Below, in pieces: positions 10,701 to 22,640 of a stretch of DNA of 64,000 nt. The notes below the pieces were generated by a model, which saw only the letters and a program-made list of their open reading frames with translations, had not been told where the DNA came from and did not search any database. The DNA lies in NCBI RefSeq assembly GCF_963576675.1, contig NC_088911.1:134729929-134793928 (forward strand). Direction: 5' to 3'. Every line of letters starts with the position of its first letter. Position 1 is the first letter of the stretch. The position numbers and the translations under genes were made by a program. This DNA comes from Euphorbia lathyris (taxonomy: Eukaryota > Streptophyta > Magnoliopsida > Malpighiales > Euphorbiaceae).

Positions 10701-13097
10701 TACTCTAGTTAAAAACGTATTTTTGTACCATTGGAAATCGCTAAGTTTTTTACACTTCAAATTTGATAAAAGTTCAGCATTTTTATCTTTTAAATGGGAG
10801 GGATCTCCTATGAAATGAAGAGAAATTGTAAGAATTAGAGTGGCTACGACATCTTGAATCGGGTCACCATCATCATCAAAGATTGGTTCATCATTTTCAT
10901 CTATCTTAATGGCATCTAAAATTTCTTCTTGCTGTTGTTGTGTGAGATAGTAATCCCACCAACCTTTCAGTTGCCCTGAAAATCCTGCTATGAGGAGTTC
11001 AGCAACTGTCCTATCTTGGGTACCAGGTTGAGTCTTATAAGCATTGGCAGCCATGGTCATCTGTTGTAGAAGACCAAGAATTTCATACTCAGAGAGTCCA
11101 TCTATGTTCCAATCATAGACAGAGGTGGCATTGAAACGAGATTGAGATAAAGGTTTAGCTGTATTGATATCAGGGGCAGGGATGATTTGCAAACGGTCTT
11201 GTGGAATCCTAGACCAATGAAGTTTATTAATTTCAGGAGTGACTTCTTGGAATTGTTCAATGAGACTTTCAGTTTCAGAGTCTTGAGTTATGACATTAAC
11301 TTTACTGGCCGAATGGGGAGGAGTATCAGGGATAATTTGAGCGGAATCTTGGTTGGAGTTGGTACTCGTAGGAGTCATCCTACTTAATTGATCACGAATG
11401 GCTTTAATGTATTCAGATTTGCTATCTTGGATATTTTTTGAACTTTGATTTGTCATTTGATATGGTTTAAAAATGGGATTTTGGATCTTAGGTTTGGTAA
11501 TGGGTTTGGAGGAATCAAAAACTATAGGTTGTTTATCAAGGTGTTTTTCTATCCTATCTAGTTGTCTGCCTATTGTATTCAAATTTGTATTGGTATAGTT
11601 ATTTTGGAGAATTATATTTTTAACATTGGTTTTGTCATCATTACTGGGTGTCTTATAAGGAATCGCTTCTACCTTTTGGTTATTGTGATCTAGCCTTATA
11701 CCCCTAAGTGGTGGATGAGTCGATTGAACTTTCCTATTATCTAACATTTCCCACTCAGGTGCCTTATTTCTAAGGGTAATTGGGCTAACACAATTTCTAA
11801 AAGGATAATCAATGGAATTTTTTGAAGCATAAATTTCAAACCAATCAAAAAACAAAATATGAACTTGATTTTGATTTACAAATTCATAAAATTCATTTTG
11901 AATTGCTTTTCTGGAATCCATAAATTTTTTAAAAAACCATGACCTTTTTTCAATATTATTTTCTGAATAAAAGTCATCATGAAGAAGTTGTTTGTTGATA
12001 TTAAATTCTCTTGAAATCACATTCAATTCATTAAAAACATTTTCTGTGACGGCTGAAAACGTTGGGCTTGTAGGCAAGTCCGTTTCAGGAATGTGAGATT
12101 GATCATGTTGGTTTTGGGTATTATGGGTCTCCTCAATACGAACTTGAGTTCCAGAACTCTCTGCTCTATTAGGATTGTCATAAACTACCCTGGGTATCAC
12201 TGAGGTGAAATTTACACCTCTTAAAATAGAATCGGGAATCTCAGAAGTTGAATGTCTTGCCATATTTGAGTATGGCAAATTTATAACAGATGGCAAATTA
12301 GTAACTCTTCCTAGGTCTATGGTATCTGAGACCGAGGAATTATCTGAATATCTACTACTGGTAGAATGTCGATGGAATGAAAGTTTAACTTTCCCATCTT
12401 GGTACTGAGTTATATGTTTCAACTCGGAGTTTGGTTTGGGAGTCTCTAATGGTCTAACTGGCCGAGGTTCATTTACCCCTTCCAATATCCATTCTTTAGG
12501 AAGCGTAACTTCCTTCCAAAGTATAGATCTGGGTATCACAGTGTTTGACTTGGTTAAGTCTGTTTGTAGAAGGATGGTTTCACCCTTCTTACTATGGAAT
12601 TTTACCTTAGTGGCAAAGGCGGACATCATGGCCTTATAGTGAATTCTATAGATTAAAGCAACTGGAATTGACCCTTCAAGCATTCTATAATTGTGAGTTT
12701 TGATTTGTAAAACCAAAGACTTCAAAATATTTTTATCATTTAAGGAGATAGTAAAATTGGGATAACATTCAAAAGATATTGGACCTGTACAGAGACTAGA
12801 CTCTACGGAACTTAATAGGGAATCGCCAAAGTTCGTGAATCTAGCATCTCTTAGGATGGCAAGGATGGAGGTATCTAGTCCTTCTTTGGTCAAAGGTTTA
12901 ATTCCGACTTGGATTAAACCTATATGGATATATTTAAAATTTTTATCCCGATGTTTTTTCAAAGACTGTTGAGAAAGTAGATTTATTGTTTCAAAAGGTT
13001 TTGTTAACTGAACCTTTAGTTTGGCGAATGCACCTATGGTGATGACATTGCAAGAACTGCCCGTGTCTACCATTACTCGCTTCATTTCATCTCCCAT
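7740..13097 (-). pseudogene. Endogenous pararetrovirus (Caulimoviridae) polyprotein fused to a gypsy protease fragment
   Basis: This is one uninterrupted 1785-residue frame. Residues 1 to about 33 (VMVDTGSSCNVITIGAFAKL) belong to a Ty3/gypsy protease. From about 35 it is caulimovirid: a 30K-type movement protein (KYIHIGLIQVGIKPL, about 50-200), a capsid region (about 650-900) with a zinc knuckle near 958-972, an aspartic protease (ALFDTGADLNCIK, about 1213), a reverse transcriptase (YIDDVLIFS, about 1567) and RNase H (VVETDASDLGYGG, about 1715). The single-frame order MP-CP-PR-RT-RH fits petuvirus/florendovirus-like viruses. Both ends are lost: the movement-protein N-terminus is replaced by gypsy sequence, and RNase H stops short near 7800. 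The knuckle reads CYRCHRKGRTSKFC, with Arg where His is expected. It is an integrated relic, not a complete virus. Confidence 0.9.
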
Positions 13098-13700
13098 CCT
13101 TCAATTGTCAACGCATCTGTATGTGGAGAGATTACTGGACCTGTTTCTGCAAAAGGAGCAATGGAGGGATGTTTTATCCAGAGTAGATATTTTTGCTTTT
13201 TCCACGGGTGGCTGATACACTGGTCCATCTGCTATGACATTAATGACACATTTGAATTTATTTTTGGGATCTATCTTCCGCTTGTCATCTTGTTATTTGT
13301 TATTCTGGACAAAGCTATCTAGTTTGCCAGCTCCCAGCAAGCTTCAGTGTGGTGGCCAACCAATGTGGTGGCCAACCTGTAGTACGCTTTGGCGTTTCTT
13401 CCAACGGTTACATGCTCCCCTCCTTTGGGTTCGGGATATGTAATATCCCGCTTATATTGAATCTTTTCTTTTATATTGTGGCAAGTTGGAAGCTTTAAAC
13501 ATTCTGTCCGCTTCGTACCCCAGGATCCGTGCTGTGAATGGCGAATTCATGTTAACTTGATGGCGTACCTTTCTGCATTGTTCTCTTGTCTATATAGAGC
13601 GGCATGCACTCGCCTTTCAATCTCATCATTCGTGTGTTCAATGTTGAATCATGATGGTGAAGCCGGTTCTTGATCTTGATCTCGATCATGTTGAGGTTAT
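12990..13700 (-). pseudogene. Ty3/gypsy gag end and protease remnant
   Basis: On the - strand, broken frames read NDEIERRVHAALYRQENN, then NAKAYYRLATTLVGHHTEACWEL (the usual gag RFHRxxGHxTExCWEL region), FKCVINVIADGP and HTDALTIEGWEM. Then comes the protease VMVDTGSSCNVITIGAFAKL, which runs in frame into the pararetrovirus. A stop two codons after GWEM separates the upstream frame from the protease. The pattern fits the Tat-type branch of Ty3/gypsy. It is decayed and non-functional. Confidence 0.75.
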
Positions 13701-13789
13701 GCTTGGAGCTATGGTTTAACGCGGATGGATGTTGTCACAACCGTGGGAGCCATTTTATCTAGCTTCGAATATCTTGTCTCCGCATCCTT

Positions 13790-14170
13790 CAACATTTTGC
13801 TAACATAATAGATGGAGAACTGCTGACCTTCTTTTTCTTGAATAACCACGGTGCATATAGCTTTATCCATGACAGATTGATACAAATGCAGGTCTCCCCT
13901 TCAGATTGGTCTGCTCATCAAGGGTGGTTCTGCTAGGAATTGTTTTATACCTTGATATGCTTGTTGACAATCTTTCTAGTATGATGATCCGCCCGTTCAA
14001 CCTCTGGATCTTTCTCACCCATAGTGGGGCTTTCATTTAGGCGCTCTTTTCACCTTTTTCCTCGCATGGCTTTTATTTAGGCGCTCTTTTCACCTTTTTC
14101 CTCGCAAGGCTTTTATTTTATCTGGATTTGCTCTAACTCCTTTTTGGCCAATGACATAGTCAAGGAATTT
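13790..14170 (-). pseudogene. Ty3/gypsy RT end and RNase H remnant
   Basis: On the - strand the RT thumb DYVIGQKGVRANPDKIKAL (about 14155-14100) is followed, through frameshifts, by RNase H-like text: KQFLAEPPLMSRP, HLYQSVMDKAICTVVIQEKEG and IYYVSKMLKDAETRYSKLDKMA. This matches Tat-type gypsy RNase H. It lies 5' of the gag/PR remnant on the same strand, the reverse of normal element order. A 45-bp duplication (AGGCGCTCTTTTCACCTTTT twice, 14038-14108) is embedded. Confidence 0.75.
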
Positions 14171-16060
14171 TTCTGAAGTGACTCTGCATATACACTTCTT
14201 TGGATTGAGCTTTCTTTTTCATATCAGTGTTTGCACTGCTTGTAGTATTAGCAACTCCCTTGTACCTGTGGGTTAGCACTGAAAGAACTCCAGAAGTGGG
14301 GCATACTCTGTCCATTATTAAAAGATTGTGGTAAGTCATAAAAGCTATATTCACTTACCTTGGGGATCAATGGCTTAATCCATGGAACATACTTCATAGC
14401 AAAAGAATGTTTGCATTTGCCTTGTTGGCAAATATCATGTATGATGCAATTCTCTTTATGGAATTTTTAGTTCATCTTGGAATCAACTTAATAATTCCTT
14501 CATGTTGGTCCCTGACTCTAGAATGAACTTAGCCAAAGGATAAAACCGAGTAAATATTATATGTCAAACAAATTCATAATAGAATTTTAATCGTGGTTGT
14601 TTTAATAATAATATCACGTATAACGGTCATAACCATAAAGATTGCTACTGCACATGAATATCATAATGAATTCTTAATAAATAACCATAATGAGAATGGT
14701 TTAAGAATAATGTCCTTTTGTATTTCAATGCGCATTAATATCCAAGATATCATATTTATTTTAAACGTCATAAAAGTTATGACATTCTATATTAGGTAAG
14801 ATATCTTACATAGTTGCTATTTACTTGCAATTAATATTGTGCATCCATACATTAATGGCATTCAGAGATCATTAAAGCCTCATTTGAATGAGGTGTAATT
14901 AAAGAAAGGTAAGTGATGATTTAATAGTTATATATAAAATTACTCTTATATCATTTCATTTGTACGAATAAAATAAAGGAGAAAGGGTAATTTTGGAAGA
15001 AAAATACATGTACCATGATTATCCTCCAATTTGGGGTGTATGGAAAATTATCCAAAATTTATCCTCACATACCTTCATATGCCATCATCCAAACAATCTC
15101 TAAGAAACTCTCATGTATATCCTAAGAACTTTGCATAAATTAATGTTCTGATCCGAAACCGACACTTGCACTATTTTGTAGCTAGCTTAGGACATGAAAG
15201 TTTTGTTTATCCAATTTGGTAATTCATCAGCCCATAATGGCCTTAATAGTTAGGGACAATTACAGGATAATCACAAATAGACTCAATATTTTCAAGTCTC
15301 TTGTGTTGGTAACAGAAATTCTAACAATGTCAAATAAACAGTTTCTATATGAATAGACACATCCTTGTAAAAAAGGGAATGAAATAACTGTTTGACAAAA
15401 CAATATTCAAAAATATGAATTTCTGATATTAAAAGTACTATATAGGAGAAAAGCCATATATAGATGGTGAATTGTACAAGGAAAAACCAAATATGATTTT
15501 TTTTGTAATTTCTTCTAATAGTTATATGCATGTTCCTCCAAAAGACCGACCAGATCTAAATCATTTGTAATTACATGAGCCCTTTTATGATATTTTAATA
15601 TCAAATGACAAAATCACATTGAATGGATGATTTTTTTTTGTAAATCCCAAGATTACGGGTCTTATATATGCTTTTGTACTAATTCAATGATAATATCATA
15701 TTACACTTGTCATGCATAAAAATATGAGGGCATAGTAAGCATGCAAGATTTAATGAAAGATTTGTGTCTATGACTTCATCTTTCACAGTTTATTAGATTT
15801 ATCATAATAACATGTAATGATATTCATAGCACTTTATAAGAGTGAGGGATCTCAATATTCTTTAATTAAAAATGGAATAAGAAATGGGAGGAAACTTATC
15901 TTTTTCATCATAAAATTTCAGATTTAATGTAGCAAACTCTTTCCCACCAATATATGGAGAACTGTATGTTTGGATAGATTTGTTGTACTGATTGAGCCAA
16001 AGTTTGAGATTGTGATTTCTATTCTGTTGACTCCATTGTTTTGTTCTTTGTGAAACTTTA
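14171..16060. other. AT-rich noncoding stretch
   Basis: No gene, RNA gene or bounded element was recognised. The open frames are short and domain-free. The part at 14360-14530 may continue the decayed gypsy pol region. Confidence 0.4.
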
Positions 16061-16745
16061 TACAATCAAGATTTTGTGATCTTCTATTTGTTAGAGATCC
16101 ACGTTCACCGCACCAATTGATAACTCGGGGAAAAATCCTTGATCGGAGCACGTCCCTGTGAGGCGCCGTTGGGATCGGCCGGGGACACTCCGATGCCAAA
16201 GTCAGTAAGGAAGATCAAGAGAGCAAACTGAATTGACAAAGAGTAAGTGAATGTGTACCTTGATAGCCTAGGGATGTAGGCTATATATAGCTAAGCAGTC
16301 GTAACCTTCAGCAACTAGAAGGTCTCCATTAATGCTCCATTAATGGCGGTTACAGGTTATCTTTAACCTGGCGGTTAGCTAATTGATAGCTCATTAATGG
16401 TCTTTATGGCCGAGTCGGCGGTTTGCCGTTACTGTGATGAATCAGGTGAAAGAGGAGATTCGCCTCATAGGTTCGCCAGCGGATCTCACTGAGCTGAACC
16501 GTGGAGATCCGCCATCCGGTTCTTCTTACGGCGTTCTCAAGGTGAATATCCCTTTTGGTCCTTGGGATAATATTCTGTCAGTAAGATGAATATCCCTTTT
16601 CGTATTCTTTGATCCGTCAAGGCGTATGTACGCTCTCCTTGAGAGTTATGGCGGGTCTTCGCTACTTGCTCTCATCGGGCGTATCTCGTTATGGCGTATC
16701 TCGTCATGGTCCACGTGGCGTGGCATAATGCTAGAGACTCCTTCC
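16060..16745 (-). repeat. Ty3/gypsy LTR and primer-site-like region
   Basis: A GC-richer block reads, on the - strand, from GGCGTATCTCG-type repeats to AACGGCGCCTCACAGGGACG and CGAGTTATCAATTGGTGCGG. This resembles the LTR end and leader of Tat-type gypsy elements, where an ATTGG(C/T)GC primer-binding region follows the LTR. GGCGTATC and GGCGGATC motifs are shared with the gypsy 3' end at 1.6 kb. LTR ends were not defined and no partner LTR was found. Confidence 0.4.
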
Positions 16746-17525
16746 TTTTTCTCATTATTTGCATATTCTCCCCTGCATTAATTATCATTAATTCCACATT
16801 AATCATGTATGAATATCTCTTTTAGAAGGAATAATGGTTTGCCATTATTTCTATTAATTTTCCCTTATTCCTTATTCAAGAATAATTTGGGTTGTTATCA
16901 CTTCTCTAATATTAGAACTGCATACCTCGATTTTGGTTGTTTTATTTTTTTTAAGACTCATGAAACATCTTCCGCATTTAACTTACTTTTTTTTTGCAAC
17001 AAATAATCAATTGATTACATTTTGCGCAAGTTCAGGGGACTAACTAAGCATTTCATGCAAGCTAAAGGGGCTATCGAGACACCTTAAAAGTTCGGAGAAC
17101 CAATCAAACTATTTAGATAAATTCACGGAAAAATAATGTATTAAGCCTAGAAAATATTATCTCTTGATATCATTCTTTTTATAATGAATAAAAGGAATTT
17201 ACTAACTAGGCAACTATACTCATGATACACGTTAGATAAGTAATCAAGTAATAAATAAATAATTAATTGAAATTGCACCTCATCACAAAGTTTTTTGGTT
17301 TTTATGGGTGTGACAATTTTTTCCATTTCTAAAGGTGAGGATCAAACCCTAAACATTTGGTTAAAGGAGGACAAGCCTTTACAATTCCACCAAAACTTCA
17401 TAACTCATAAGAAATTAAATTAAATTCAGAGTTGACAATGGAGTTAAAAAAATTTAAGGCCTAGAAGTACATATCATAATAATCAACGCCATCCAAATTG
17501 ATAATAGAGTTTCAAAATAACTAAT
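16746..17525. other. AT-rich noncoding stretch
   Basis: No gene was seen. The phrase GCGCAAGTTCAGGGGACTAA at 17021 and following resembles the arm of a palindromic MITE, without a visible partner. It ends at the copia 5' LTR. Confidence 0.4.
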
Positions 17526-17745
17526 TGTTAACAGTACACAATTGATATAAGGGTTCACATGAGTTAGTATGGGACAAGTTGTAGGGTATCAGTTCTCAAT
17601 TAATATCTCAATTGTATATATGTTTACTTACTTTTCCCTAAAACAATCAAGTTGTATTTTGTATCCTTTAACTGAATATAGTTTTCTGAAACCGTTTCTC
17701 ATGGTATCAGAGCATTCTGGAAGATCTTGAGATCTGTGTTCAGAA

Positions 17746-19389
17746 ATGGTGAGAAGAAACCAAAGAGGAAGAGAGATTCCATATGATGCCTTTTTTACTG
17801 ATGAAGAAGAACCTGTTGATGATCAAGGAAGAGGCAGATCATTTGATCGACAAGATCGACGGGACAAGAATGGCGGAAGAAATCGCCGAGATCGAAATGA
17901 AGACCGTCGAGACCGAAATGAAGAAGGAAATCACAGGGATCGGAATGAGGAGTATAATCGGGAAAGAAACGACAGAGATCGGGAAAGAAACGAAGGGGAA
18001 AAGACTGAAGGTATTCCACTTTTCTTGAATCAGATGAGTTTGCGGGAAAAAGATGATAATCCTGGTTTAACTATTCTGAATTTCCAACTCACTGGTGATA
18101 ACTACATATCATGGAGAAGGGCTATGATCCGTGCTTTAAACGTAAAGGAGAAGAGTTATCTGATCCTGAAAGATCCAATTGTACCAGAAGAAGGAACTGT
18201 TGCACATCAAAAATGGCTAAAGGCAGATTGTCTTATTACAGCATGGATTATAAACAGTATGGCTAAAGACATAGTTGAGGGATTTCAATATGTATCATCA
18301 TCAAGAGAACTCTGGAAGGAACTTGAACATCGTTTTGGAGCAAGTAATGGTCCAATGATGTATAAACTTCAAAGAGAAATCAGTTTATTAACACAAGGTA
18401 ACCTTTTAATTCTGCACTATTATAACAAGTTAAAAAGATTGTGGGATGAAATGAGTTTTTTAATTCCTATTCCTAGTTGCCATTGTGGAATTGCTAGGAA
18501 TTGTATATGTAATGCATTTCAGAGAATGGCTGATATTGCAGAGGAATCTAGACTGATTCAATTTCTAATGGGGCTTAATGAGTCTTATGATCATGTGAAA
18601 AATCAGATTCTTCTGATGGATCCACTTCCGAATATAAATAAGTCATATTCGATGTTACTGAAGGTTGAAAAAAACAATGAGATATCAATTGATCAAGTGC
18701 CTGAAATAGCAAATTTTGCACAGAATGATAAGCGGGGTTTCAATTTCAGAGGCAAGCATGTTAATGATTCTAAGACAGATAAACATTGTGATAATTGTGA
18801 TATGCCTGGACATGTTCGTTCTACTTGTTTCAAAATCATAGGATATCCGGAATGGCATCCCAAATATAAACAACAGAATCAGCAGAGACATCCAAAAGGA
18901 AGATCAGATGACCGGAATGGTTTTCAAACAAACAAGGCCAATGCTGTCCAAATTGGTACATCTAAAGACTCAGATTACAATAATTCAGATGAGGAGGAGT
19001 CAAATAGTGAAGATATGAAATTCATGATTCAAGAAGTTTATAAAATGCTGAAGGGAAAGGGACATAGTGATACACCAATTCAGAATTCTGATTTTACTGC
19101 TTTCGTCGGCTTTTCGGGTAAGATGAACTCTTCTTCCGCTGATTTATCATTTATAAATGATAGTTATTGGATTATTGATAGCGGAGCTACAACTCATATG
19201 AGTCCATTGAAATCGTTGTTTACTGATTTGAGAAATTTATCGAATAAACAACGAGTAACACTACCAAATGGCGATGTCCAAGAGGTGTGTTTTTCTGGAA
19301 CGGTTAAACTGAATAAAAAAATGGAGTTAAAGGAAGTCTTACTTATGCCCAACTTCAAATATAATTTTCTTTCCATTGGACAATATTGA
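17746..19389 (+). pseudogene. copia gag-protease
   Basis: The 547-residue frame opens with an Arg/Asp/Glu-rich segment of RDRNEE-like repeats (about residues 25-90). It continues with the gag core (FQLTGDNYISWRRAMIRAL, about 115-135), then a CCHC knuckle (CDNCDMPGHVRSTC) and GYPEW, and finally the aspartic protease WIIDSGATTHMS (about 483). It ends at TGA 19387-19389 in the protease C-terminal region (NFLSIGQ), where the family continues without a stop. Gag forms the particle and protease processes it. The start ATG lies 34 bp after the primer site. Only this part of the element is still a long clean frame. Confidence 0.9.
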
Positions 19390-21102
19390 AGCAATCTAAG
19401 CTTGAAGTGGTGTTTTACTCACAATATTGCTGTCTGCAGGATAGAGACACACATGAAATTTTAGCTGTTGGGTGGAAAGTTGATGGTCTTTATCTGCTGG
19501 ATCACAATTCCTTTTCACAAAGAACTCTAGATAAAGTGAAACATTTTTGTTTTTTGTCAAATAATTCTGCTATTGAATCTGATATTTGGCATATGCGCCT
19601 TGGACATGCTTCTTTTGATATGCTTAATCACATTGATATCATAGATATACAGTGTATTTCATCTTCTTGTCGTGTATGCCCTATGGCAAAACAGCACCGT
19701 TTCCCTTTTACAAGAAGTACAATTACTACTCGGTGTGTTTTTGATTTGCTACATTTGGACTTATGGGGACCGTATAGAAAACCATCTCTCACTGGTGCAT
19801 GATATTTTTTGACGTTGGTTGATGATTTCACAAGATACACTTGGGTAATTTTGTTACAGTCTAAGTCCCAAGTTCCTGCAGCCATTGAAAATTTCTTGAA
19901 ATTTTGTTCGATGTCAGTATAATCATAATGTCAAAACTGTCTGGAGTGACAATGGTTCTGAATTTATCAATCAGAAGTGCAGGATATTATTTCAGAAACA
20001 GGGCATAATACATCAAACTTCATGTGTATATACACCCCAACAGAACGGGATTGTCGAAAGGAAACATCGGTATTTACTTGAAGTGGCAAGGGCATTACTT
20101 TTTCAATCTGGTTTACCCAATGAGTTTTGGGGGGAAGCAATTCTTATGGCTACCTCTGTGATAAATGTATTGCCTGTTAGACTATTAAATTGGCAGACAC
20201 CACATGACAAACTTTATGGTATTGTACCAAATTATGACCTTTTTCATGTTTTTAGATGCAGTTGCTTTGTTACTAATGTCATTCCAGGAAAGGATAAATT
20301 TGCTTCTAGAGCCCAACAAGGGATTTTTGTTGGTTTTTCTCCAAATAAAAAAGGCTATAAAGTTTTTCTTACAGATAGCAAGAAGATAGTGACCAGCAGG
20401 GATGTCAAGTTTCTTGAACAATACTTTCCTTTTACACAGCAGTCCTTACCTCCTGAAATTACTGAATCACTTTCAAATACAAATACACCATTTCCCAACA
20501 ATTTGCCTCCAACAACCGAAATTAATGCATCATTTTTTAACAAAAATAAATCATTTCCCAACAATATATCTCCATCACCCTTTTCAGAAAAGTCACAAGG
20601 ACCTATACCACCCACATCAATTCCGCTGCAGCTGCCTACAACATCACATGTACATCCCATTTCCCCAAATTTAACTTTCCCATATTCTACTTATCCTAAT
20701 TCTACTTTTCCAGACATATCCCATTTGAACCCACCATCACAAGATCAAACCCCACCTTATGACATCATCACAAATAATTCAACTTTTCCATCATCATCCA
20801 CTAACCTTCCTAATTTACATTCTAATCCCTCTACTTCACACAATCAATTACCTTTACCCACTTCACCTACTAACCCTTTTATTTCAAGAAAATCCACCAG
20901 AATTAAATCTCAACCTTCTTGGCTACAAGATTTCATTGTTGCTTCAGCTAATCACCATCATTGTCCTACTATAAATTTTTCCCCTCAACATTTAGCTTCA
21001 CTTTCTACTCTCATGCTTATCCCAGAACCAACTCACTATCATCAAGCTAAAAACAATCCTTATTGGATTGCTGCCATGGAAAAGGAACTTGAAGCTCTTT
21101 AA
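19386..21102 (+). pseudogene. copia integrase, frameshifted
   Basis: A shifted frame (19386-19802) reads the GAG-pre-integrase motif IWHMRLGHASFDML and CRVCPMAKQHRFPF, then LLHLDLWGPYRKPS. A stop (TGA at 19800) follows, then YFLTLVDDFTRYTW. A further shift near 19900 leads to SDNGSEFIN-like sequence and PQQNGIVERKHR (about 20037-20070). The frame 20083-21102 carries the integrase C-terminal half and a long Pro/Ser/Thr-rich linker, ending in KELEAL and TAA. At least two frameshifts and two stops inactivate it. Confidence 0.88.
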
Positions 21103-22575
21103 TCAAACCATACTTGGGATATTGTTCCTATTCCCCCCGGAAAGAAACCATTAGCTACACGATGGGTTTTTCGAGTCAAATATCAATCTAATGGTGAAGT
21201 GGAGCGATATAAGGCCAGGTTAGTAGCAAAGGGGTATAATCAAATTTTTGGTGTTGATTATCATGAGAGTTTTAGTCCTGTAGCCCGTATAGTCACAGTT
21301 TGTATGTTTTTAGCTATTGGAGCAGCAAAGGGATGGGATATTCATCAAATAGATGTTAATAACGCCTACTTGCACGGTCATCTTGACGAAGAGATTTATC
21401 TTCAAGCTCCCCTGGGTTATAAGAAAGTTCCTTCTGGTTATGGTTGCAAATTAGTTAAATCATTATACGGCCTTAAACAAGCAGGACGACAATGGTATAA
21501 GGAGCTATCTGGACAACTCCTTACTTATGGATTGATCAGGTCCAAAAACGATCATTGTTTGTTTACTTTGCCCTCTTCTAATCTAGACTCTTTTCTAGTT
21601 GTTCTTATATATGTTGATGATATCTTGATCATGGGTTCTGATCCTGTTCAAATTCAAGCTATCAAGGACTATCTTCATTCATTATTCACCATTAAAGATC
21701 TCGGACCAGCAAAGTATTTTTTTGGTATTGAGATTGCTAGATCAGATTCTGGTATTTTACTCACACAAACAAAGTACATCAGGGATTTAATACAGGATGC
21801 CAAGTTAATTGATGCTATTTCAGTTACTAGTCCACTTCCATCGGGTATTGTTCTTGATACCAAAGGCAATGATGTTGGCGCTGAACTTACTGATCCTTCA
21901 TTTTATCGCAGATTAATCGGACGTTTGTTATATTTGGGTTTCTCACGTCCAGACATTGCCTATGCTACAAATCAATTAAGCCAACATATGCAACGACCTT
22001 GTCAGATACATCTTCAAGCTGCACTACATGTTCTCAAATATCTCAAAGGCACTATCACTTATGGTCTTCTATACCCAAGTTCTTCAAATGTTTCACAACT
22101 CACTGCATATTGTGATGCAGATTGGGCAAAATGTAGAGACTCTCGGAGATCATTAACCGAGTTTTGCATCTTGCTTGGAAACTCACTCATTTCCTGGAAG
22201 ACAAAGAAGCAAGTAACTGTCAGTCGATCTTCTGCCGAAGCCGAATATCGTAGTATGGTGACTACAAGTTGTGAGTTGAAATGGATTAGTTATCTTTTGT
22301 CTGATTTTGGTATCTCCCTGTCCCTCCCTATTCCGATGTATAGCGACAGCCAATCCGCTATTGCCATAGCACGAAATCCTGTTTTTCACGAAAAAATCAA
22401 GTATGTTGATATTGATTGTCATGTCATCCATGAACACATTGAGGCTGAGTTTTTACAAACAATGTATATTTCTACTCATGATCAATTGGCAGACTTGTTC
22501 ACCAAATCTCTAAGTGCTCCTCACATGATTCCAGCTTTGGGCAAGATGGGTCTCATCACTTCGCCTCCATCTTGA
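21103..22575 (+). pseudogene. copia reverse transcriptase-RNase H
   Basis: This frame directly continues the previous one after the TAA at 21100-21102. The RT starts at HTWDIVPIPPGKKPLATRW and contains RYKARLVAKGYNQ, DVNNAYLHGHLDEEIYLQ and the catalytic YVDDILIMG (about 21610-21637). RNase H follows (YCDADWAKCRDSRRS, then SRSSAEAEYR). The domain is open to its natural stop at 22573-22575, just before the polypurine tract. The enzyme normally copies element RNA to DNA. Here it has no intact upstream polyprotein. Confidence 0.93.
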
Positions 22576-22640
22576 GGGGGGACTGTTAACAGTACACAAT
22601 TGATATAAGGGTTCACATGAGTTAGTATGGGACAAGTTAT

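Larger units (their letters stand above)
17526..22640 (+). mobile_element. Ty1/copia retrotransposon, decayed, with truncated 3' LTR
   Basis: The 5' LTR (TGTTAACAGTACACAATTGA, 17526 to about 17699) is followed directly by the primer-binding site TGGTATCAGAGC (17701-17712), complementary to the 3' end of initiator tRNA-Met. Gag, protease, integrase, RT and RNase H follow in copia order. A polypurine tract (GAGGGGGGAC) at 22574-22583 precedes the 3' LTR start at 22584. The 3' LTR matches the 5' LTR for only about 56 bp and then diverges, so it is truncated. Stops and frameshifts make the element non-autonomous. Confidence 0.93.

Noticed and set aside
8811..13215. + strand open frames across the pararetrovirus
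   Set aside because: They are antisense shadows of the 1785-residue viral frame and contain no domain.
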